Shown one piece after another: positions 59,256 to 64,000 of a stretch of 64,000 bases of DNA (the stretch's first letter is position 1; each line of letters opens with the position of its first letter). The translations under genes and the position numbers were made by a program. The notes under the pieces are model-generated. The model worked only from the letters and a program-made list of their open reading frames with translations, searched no databases and was not told where the DNA came from. The DNA lies in assembly GCF_002245655.1 (NCBI RefSeq), contig NZ_NOIH01000007.1, positions 248,001-312,000 on the forward strand, in the 5' to 3' direction. The stretch comes from Thauera propionica (GTDB lineage: Bacteria; Pseudomonadota; Gammaproteobacteria; Burkholderiales; Rhodocyclaceae).

Positions 59256-59814
59256 AACCATCGTCACCACGCTCTCGCCGGAAGGCGAACTGCATCTCGC
59301 GCCGATGGGCATCCGCTACGAAGGCGACGAGGTGCTGATGATGCCGTTCAAGCCCTCGCGCACGCTCGACAACGTGCTCGCGACCGGCAAGGCGGTGCTC
59401 AACCTCACCACCGACGTGCGCGTGTTTGCCGGCTGCGTCACCGGCCGCCGCGAATGGCCCACGATCGCACTCGAGGGTTTCGCCGGCCGCCGGCTGGCGA
59501 GCGCGCTGACCCACGTCGAACTGGAGTTGGTCAAGCCGCAGGACCACGATGTGCGTCCCATCCTGCACATGCAGCGCGTCGGCGAGCATGCCCACGCCGC
59601 CTTCCCCGGCTTCAACCGCGCCCAGGCCGCCGTCATCGAAGGCGCGGTGCTCGTCAGCCGGCTGTCCATGCTGCCACGCGAGAAAGTCGAGTCGGAGATG
59701 CTCTACCTGCAGATCGCCATCGACAAGACCGCCGGCCCGCACGAACTCGAGGCTTGGGAATGGCTGACCGACGCCGCCGACCGCTTCCATGCCGAACAGG
59801 AGACGCGCGCATGA
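59245..59814 (+). CDS. DUF447 family protein (ORF9-like)
   Basis: A 189-residue protein with an FMN-binding split-barrel-like fold: IFETIVTTLSPEGELHLAPMGIRYEGDEVLMMPFKPSRTLDNVLATGKAVLNLTTDVRVFAGCVTGR (about 2-68), and RVGEHAHAAFPGFNRAQAAVIEGAVLVSRLSMLPREKVESEMLYLQIAIDKTAG (about 111-164). DUF447/COG2457 genes occur in archaea and methylotrophs and are needed for H4MPT use in M. extorquens, with no known reaction. It overlaps the gene before by 11 bases and the gene after by four. Confidence 0.87.
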   Translation: MIFETIVTTLSPEGELHLAPMGIRYEGDEVLMMPFKPSRTLDNVLATGKAVLNLTTDVRVFAGCVTGRREWPTIALEGFAGRRLASALTHVELELVKPQDHDVRPILHMQRVGEHAHAAFPGFNRAQAAVIEGAVLVSRLSMLPREKVESEMLYLQIAIDKTAGPHELEAWEWLTDAADRFHAEQETRA

Positions 59815-60527
59815 TCCGGATGCTGGTCAGCGTGCGCTCTGTCGAAGAGGCGCTGCAGGCCGCGGGCTTCGGTGTCGATTACCTTGACCTCAAGGAGCCG
59901 GCCGCCGGCGCGCTCGGCGGGCTCGACACTGCGCGGATCAAGGACATCCTCGCCGCCGTTCGGCCACGGCACCCGAGCCTGATGATCAGCGCCACGATTG
60001 GCGACCTGCAGGCCATCGAACTGACTGCGATCGAACACGCCATCCGCGAAGTCGCCGATGCCGGCGTGGACCTGGTGAAGGTCGGCGTTCCGGGGCAGGG
60101 CGGGGCGGCCGCCGATGCGCTGCTCGGACGCGTGGCCTTGTGCGGACGCCCGATCGTGCCGGTGCTGATCGCCGACGACGGCATCGACGAGGGCCTGTTC
60201 GCTATCGCCTGCACGCTGCCATTCCCCGCGCTGATGGTCGACACCCAGGCCAAGCTCGGCGGCAGCCTCGTCGAGCGCATGGGGCCGGCGCGACTCGCCC
60301 GGCTCGTCGCCACCGCCCGCGCGCATGGCAAGCCTTTCGGCCTCGCCGGGGCGTTGCAACTGCGCGACCTGCCCGCGCTGCGCGAACTGAAGCCGGCCTT
60401 TGCCGGGTTTCGCAGCGCAGTGTGCGAGGGCGAACGCAGCGGCAGCCTCGTTCCCGCACGCCTGAAGGCGGTGCATGACGGACTGGCTGCGGACCGCACC
60501 GCCTTCTGCGAAGCGATCGCGGAGTAA
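59811..60527 (+). CDS. mfnB: (5-formylfuran-3-yl)methyl phosphate synthase MfnB
   Basis: A 238-residue TIM-barrel enzyme (DUF556) that makes the furan ring of methanofuran-type cofactors from two glyceraldehyde-3-phosphate molecules. MLVSVRSVEEALQAAGFGVDYLDLKEPAAGALGGLD (about 4-39) has the Schiff-base Lys in DLKEP, and GVDLVKVGVPGQGG (about 82-95) a second Lys. GLAGALQLRDLPALRELKPAFAGFRSAVCEGERS is the C-terminal block. It begins in a four-base overlap with the DUF447 gene and ends in convergence with mfnE. Confidence 0.93.
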   Translation: MIRMLVSVRSVEEALQAAGFGVDYLDLKEPAAGALGGLDTARIKDILAAVRPRHPSLMISATIGDLQAIELTAIEHAIREVADAGVDLVKVGVPGQGGAAADALLGRVALCGRPIVPVLIADDGIDEGLFAIACTLPFPALMVDTQAKLGGSLVERMGPARLARLVATARAHGKPFGLAGALQLRDLPALRELKPAFAGFRSAVCEGERSGSLVPARLKAVHDGLAADRTAFCEAIAE

Positions 60528-60577
60528 GACCTGGAAAGCGGGACGAGGCAACAGGACGGCCTGACACAGCCCCGGTC

Positions 60578-61156
60578 TCAGGGCGTCATCAAGCGGGGCA
60601 GCGTCTCCCAGTCAGTTGCCGAAACCACCCGCACCGGACACTCGAGCTGCGCGCGATAGGCGGCGAACTCGGTATCGACGATGCCGGCCTGAACGAACTC
60701 ATCCTCGTCCGCCCCGGCCGGCACGGCGCAGGACTTCACCATGATCACGCCCTCGGCCTGAAGCCGCGCGGCGAGCCGCAGCGCGAGGCTGTCGGACGTC
60801 ACGCCCCAGTTGGTCAGTTCATCCGGTGCCTCACGCAGCAGATCGAGCGGCATCCACACCGGCACGGCCCCCGCCGCAAGCTGGGCGCGAATTTCCGTTT
60901 CATCGCGCGCGCAGCGCAGGGCGGGGCAGAGCCCCTTCAGCATCTGCGCCATCTGCGCCATCCCGAGCACGGCCAGGTTGTGTCCGGCCAGATCGTCGAA
61001 ACCCCAGTGCTGCTGCGCCTCGCGCGCGACATCGGCAAAACGGCCGCCGCCGGGCACGATCACCACGCGGCCCCGTCCCTCGAGCGCCAGCATCTCGAGC
61101 CAGTCGCGCAACAAGGGATTGCGATCGAGGCTGCCGCCGAGCTTGACGACCCACAT
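60578..61156 (-). CDS. mfnE: Amino acid kinase family protein MfnE
   Basis: A 192-residue AAK-fold kinase. WVVKLGGSLDRNPLLRDWLEMLALEGRGRVVIVPGGGRFADVAREAQQHWGFDDLAGHNLAVLGMAQMAQMLKG (about 2-76) has K-L-G-G-S and PGGGRFAD motifs; WGVTSDSLALRLAARLQAEGVIMVKSCAVP (about 119-148) is the second block. In methanogens MfnE phosphorylates 5-(aminomethyl)-3-furanmethanol phosphate to the diphosphate. The start overlaps the mfnF stop (TGATG). Confidence 0.9.
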   Translation of the reverse strand: MWVVKLGGSLDRNPLLRDWLEMLALEGRGRVVIVPGGGRFADVAREAQQHWGFDDLAGHNLAVLGMAQMAQMLKGLCPALRCARDETEIRAQLAAGAVPVWMPLDLLREAPDELTNWGVTSDSLALRLAARLQAEGVIMVKSCAVPAGADEDEFVQAGIVDTEFAAYRAQLECPVRVVSATDWETLPRLMTP

Positions 61157-62289
61157 CAGCCCACCGCCCGTGCAAACAGCAGCGCCACCGCCACGCTCGG
61201 CGCGCAGGTATCGACCCAGGCGCGACAGGCCTCGTCGGCCGGCACCAGGCCAGCGAAATGCGCAAAGGGCAGGTCGTGGCGCCGGGCGAGTTCCTCGCCG
61301 AGGAAGAGGCCGCAGCCGGCACCGACCACGGTCGGCCGGGGGGCCACCGGCGTCGGACTGGAGAACCCGGACAGCACGCTGGCCAGGTTACGCTCGATCT
61401 CGGCGAGCATCGCCTCGCGCCAAGCGGACGCGAAGCGCAACCACGCGGCTGCATCGACGTCACCGGCATCGCGACCGATCATGCGGGCGATGCGCTGGCG
61501 GGTGGCTTCGGCGTCCTTGCCCGCCCCATCGGCTGCAGGGTACTGGTCGTGTTCGGGCGCCAGTTCGCCCGTGAGGCGGAAGACGTCGGCCGTAGTCGCG
61601 AAGAATTCGTTCATCACGTTGTATTCGCGGCCCTCGAATGCGATGCGCCGCGCCAGGGCGCACAGCGGGGTGCGCACTGCGCCGAGATACACCAACTCGC
61701 CGCTCGACAGGCGATCCGCATCGTTGCGCCCCAGCGGCACGGGCTGCCCCTCGCGCAGCGGAATCAGGTCGGTCGTGGTACTGCCGATATCCACCAGCAC
61801 CGCCTCCGGCATGCGCTCGCCCACCCACCATGCGGTCGCGAGCCAGTTGGCCGAGGCGATCGATGACCAGTGCTCGCCGATGGTCGCGGCCTCGACCCAG
61901 CCCTCGCTGCCTGCGAAGAAACGCACGCCGTCGCCGAGACGCGCACATAAATGCGCCGCCAACCCGCGCACGCCGGCCTCGCGGTTGGCGAAGCCATCGG
62001 TCATCTCGGCCGTCATCGTCACCGCGTGGCGCGCGGTGTCGCACAGCGGCCACTGCGCGCGGATCTCGTCGATTGCAGCATCGAGGTGCGACAGGCCTTG
62101 CCAGAGCGGCGCTGCGCACTGCCGCACTTCGCGCACCCGGCCATCGAGCACCAGTGCGGCCTTGACGTGCGCGCCGCCGATGTCCCAGCCGATGACGGGC
62201 AGGGATGCGCTGCCCGCCACGGCCAGCGGTGTGGCGGCGGCGAGTGGACTGGCAGGCGGCATGCTGGACATGAAGACTTCAGGGTTCAT
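61156..62289 (-). CDS. mfnF: MfnF-like hydantoinase/oxoprolinase-family H4MPT-linked C1 pathway protein
   Basis: A 377-residue ASKHA-fold protein. PVIGWDIGGAHVKAALVLDGRVREVRQCAAPLWQGLSHLDAAIDEI (about 32-77) is the N-terminal phosphate motif; AVTMTAEMTDGFANREAGV the next; AVLVDIGSTTTDLIPLREGQPVPLGRNDADRLSSGELVYLGAVRTPLCAL (about 163-212) the central signature. VVGAGCGLFLGEELARRHD (about 319) closes the site. In methanogens MfnF joins the furan to tyramine. ATG 62289 overlaps the mfnD-like stop (ATGA). The first 30 residues are variable. Confidence 0.9.
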   Translation of the reverse strand: MNPEVFMSSMPPASPLAAATPLAVAGSASLPVIGWDIGGAHVKAALVLDGRVREVRQCAAPLWQGLSHLDAAIDEIRAQWPLCDTARHAVTMTAEMTDGFANREAGVRGLAAHLCARLGDGVRFFAGSEGWVEAATIGEHWSSIASANWLATAWWVGERMPEAVLVDIGSTTTDLIPLREGQPVPLGRNDADRLSSGELVYLGAVRTPLCALARRIAFEGREYNVMNEFFATTADVFRLTGELAPEHDQYPAADGAGKDAEATRQRIARMIGRDAGDVDAAAWLRFASAWREAMLAEIERNLASVLSGFSSPTPVAPRPTVVGAGCGLFLGEELARRHDLPFAHFAGLVPADEACRAWVDTCAPSVAVALLFARAVG

Positions 62290-63389
62290 TGGACGGACAG
62301 GGCACCGACGGACGCTTCGTGCGCCCGCTCGAGCGCCGCATGCGGTAGCAGGGTGGGTGCGGGCGCGACGCTGAGGATCTCAGCCGCGAGATTACGCCCG
62401 TGCCGCACCGATTGCCCGACATAGGCACAGGTCACGCGCGGATTCACCTCGATCACCACCGGATCACAAGGCGCCGAGTCTGACCCGCCCCGACGCTCGC
62501 CCGCCAGCACGAGGTCCACGCCGACGAAGCCGGCCAGGCCGGGCAGGGCAGCGCCGACGCGTTGGGCGAGCTGGCGCAGTTCGTCCCCGAGGGCGGAGTC
62601 GAGCGGAATGGCGTCGATGTCGACGCCGCGATACTGCACCGCGCCGTCGTCTGCCAGCACTATGCGCTGTCGGTTGATGCTCAGCAGTTCGGTGCGATCC
62701 GGCCGGCACAGCAGTGACAGGCTCAACGCATCACCGTGGTCGCGAGCGTCCTTGAGATTCCCGCCCACCCAGGCCTCCAGCCGCGTCGGCTGTCCGCACG
62801 AGATCCGTCGCAAGGCCTCGTCCCGCGCCGGCGCAAAACTCGCGAAAACCCGCGTCTGCTCGGCGCCGGCACCATCGTCGGGCTTCACGATCCAGGGTCC
62901 GGCCCGCAGGGCTGCGGACGGCTCCTCCCCTCCGGGCGTCCAGCCCCAGGGCACGGCAATACCGGCTGCCGCCAGCCTGGCGCAGGTCGCCTGCTTGCTG
63001 CTGGCGACACGGATGCTGTCCGCGTCGCAGCCGACCCAGCGCGCAGCGCCAATCGCTTCGCACAGTTGCAGCAGGATCCCGTCGCTCTCCGGGGCGATGA
63101 CCCAAATGCGGTCGAAATCCCCTGCAACGCTGCGCAGAAAGTCCACCGCATGCGCCCCGGCCGGCACCCGGAGCGTTCGCTTGCCTTCAAGCGGCGCAAA
63201 CGCACAATCCACCGCGGTCGTTTCCACCTCCGCAAGCGCCATCAGGTCGGCCAGCACGGCATCACGCATGCTGATACCCTGCGCCAGCAGCGAGGCTTGG
63301 GCCGTGGTCGCCGCGCCCAACCCGCCGGCGCTGATTAATTCGTACAACAGGACCTTCGTTTTCCGTTCCATGCACATCATTCCGGTCAT
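62286..63389 (-). CDS. mfnD: ATP-grasp protein, MfnD-like (COG1821)
   Basis: A 367-residue ATP-grasp protein. KVLLYELISAGGLGAATTAQASLLAQGISMRDAVLADLMAL (about 12-52) is the N-terminal region. WIVKPDDGAGAEQTRVFASF (about 169-188) is the ATP-binding Lys and loop; LEAWVGGNLKDARDHGDALSLSLLCRPDRTELLSINRQRI follows; GFVGVDLVLAG...VVIEVNPRVTCAYVGQSV (about 291-329) supplies the metal ligands. In methanogens MfnD adds glutamate to tyramine; proteobacterial methylofuran uses tyrosine, so the substrate may differ. ATG 63389 follows AGGAG by four bases. mfnD, mfnF and mfnE form a coupled operon. Confidence 0.88.
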   Translation of the reverse strand: MTGMMCMERKTKVLLYELISAGGLGAATTAQASLLAQGISMRDAVLADLMALAEVETTAVDCAFAPLEGKRTLRVPAGAHAVDFLRSVAGDFDRIWVIAPESDGILLQLCEAIGAARWVGCDADSIRVASSKQATCARLAAAGIAVPWGWTPGGEEPSAALRAGPWIVKPDDGAGAEQTRVFASFAPARDEALRRISCGQPTRLEAWVGGNLKDARDHGDALSLSLLCRPDRTELLSINRQRIVLADDGAVQYRGVDIDAIPLDSALGDELRQLAQRVGAALPGLAGFVGVDLVLAGERRGGSDSAPCDPVVIEVNPRVTCAYVGQSVRHGRNLAAEILSVAPAPTLLPHAALERAHEASVGALSVQ

Positions 63390-64000
63390 CGATCTCCTGC
63401 GCGGGCAGGTCGTTCGCGGTATCCGCGGCGAGCGCCAGCACTACGCCCCCATCGAATCGCCGCTGTGCGGCAGCAGCGACCCGCGCGAGGTGGTGCCGAT
63501 TCTGCTCGATTACGCCGCGGCCGACACGCTGTATGTGGCCGACCTCGACGCACTGACGGGCGGGGCCGTACAGGCAGCGCTGCTGTCGCGCCTGCTCAAG
63601 CACGATCCGGGCCTCACGTTGTGGCTGGATGCCGGCTTCGCCGACGCGACCGCGTTCGACGCGCTGTGCGGGGAACTCGCCCGGCTCGGCGCGGACGCTG
63701 AGCGCGTCGTACCGGTGTTCGCCAGCGAATCGCTCGCCAGTCCAGCTCAGGCCGCCGCTGCGCTGCGCGATCGGACCCGCAGCATCCTGTCGCTCGACCG
63801 TCACGGCGAGGAGACGCTCGACCCCGCCGGGCTGTGGCGCGCGACGGCACTGTGGCCGCAGCGCCTGATCCTGATGGCACTGGAGCGCGTCGGCGCCTAC
63901 GACGGCCCGGCGCTCGAGCTGCTGCAGTCGGTGAGGGCGCAGGCTCCCGGTGGCACCCGCCTGATCGGCGCCGGCGGCATCCGCCATGCAGACGACCTCA
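63370..64000 (+). CDS. HisA/HisF-like TIM-barrel protein (COG1411), 3' end outside window
   Basis: Open for 210 codons to the window end. MHIIPVIDLLRGQVVRGIRGERQHYAPIESPLCGSSDPREVVPILLDYAAADTLYVADLDALTGG (1-65) is HisA-like, with the catalytic-type Asp in PVIDL and the D-L-D motif. GLTLWLDAGFADATAF and RLIGAGGIRHADDL (about 196-209) are the later barrel strands. In methylotrophs and archaea such genes lie in H4MPT or methanofuran clusters; a role in histidine synthesis is less likely here. The ATG lies inside the start of the opposite mfnD-like gene, and the ribosome site is weak. Confidence 0.85.
   Translation, partial: MHIIPVIDLLRGQVVRGIRGERQHYAPIESPLCGSSDPREVVPILLDYAAADTLYVADLDALTGGAVQAALLSRLLKHDPGLTLWLDAGFADATAFDALCGELARLGADAERVVPVFASESLASPAQAAAALRDRTRSILSLDRHGEETLDPAGLWRATALWPQRLILMALERVGAYDGPALELLQSVRAQAPGGTRLIGAGGIRHADDL

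Noticed and set aside
1-64000. tRNA, rRNA, CRISPR arrays, insertion sequences, phage or plasmid features
   Set aside because: I looked for these on both strands and saw no convincing instance. The region looks like stable chromosome.

Overview
The window is GC-rich, densely coded proteobacterial chromosome. Gene content and order (tsaB-rimI-udg-lplT, ompR-envZ, yciB-yciI-bolA-ppiC, an OmpR-type housekeeping backbone) point to a betaproteobacterium. The PQQ, XoxF and tetrahydromethanopterin (H4MPT) genes suggest a Rhodocyclales-type facultative methylotroph (Azoarcus, Thauera, Zoogloea or Methyloversatilis-like). The genus is inference; no rRNA or tRNA gene was seen.

Region 1 (1-19030) is mostly housekeeping. 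It holds the end of a PqiC-like lipoprotein, an acyl-CoA oxidation group (enoyl-CoA hydratase, TetR regulator, etfBA, an acyl-CoA dehydrogenase and an odd CbiM-like membrane protein), a parvulin/BolA/YciI/YciB/haemoglobin/persulfide dioxygenase run, envZ-ompR, tsaB-rimI-udg, lplT, a LysR regulator and radA.

Region 2 (19046-32683) starts the quinoprotein locus. It has a PqqU/YncD-like TonB receptor interrupted by one in-frame amber codon, a prolyl-iminopeptidase-like hydrolase, and pqqABCDE. A regulatory trio on the minus strand follows: a stand-alone GAF sensory protein that ends where an AAA+ domain would be expected, a NarX-type histidine kinase and a LuxR-type response regulator. Then comes an SsuA/NMT1-type ABC transporter.

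Region 3 (31859-48833) carries the accessory proteins that accompany periplasmic PQQ dehydrogenases: an exporter-type ABC system with its own binding protein, two beta-propellers, an MxaD-like protein, a GGDEF/EAL protein, two SoxH-like metallohydrolases (one without its metal motif), a SoxYZ-like carrier, two uncharacterised secreted proteins, a XoxJ-like binding protein, a c-type cytochrome and the lanthanide-type methanol dehydrogenase XoxF. I see full-consensus sigma-54 promoters (-24/-12) in front of xoxF and the mxaD-like gene, and a close match in front of the GAF-kinase-regulator operon.

Region 4 (49120-64000) is the H4MPT and methylofuran segment: fae, mtdB and mch for oxidising formaldehyde bound to H4MPT, and biosynthetic genes (mptG, RimK-like ligase, DHPS-like protein, FolB-like aldolase, AfpA-type flavoprotein, DUF447, CitG-like protein, ATP-grasp proteins, mfnB, mfnE, mfnF, mfnD-like and a HisA-like protein cut by the window end). 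XoxF would make formaldehyde in the periplasm; Fae, MtdB and Mch would carry it towards formate in the cytoplasm. The Fhc formyltransferase complex is not in the window.
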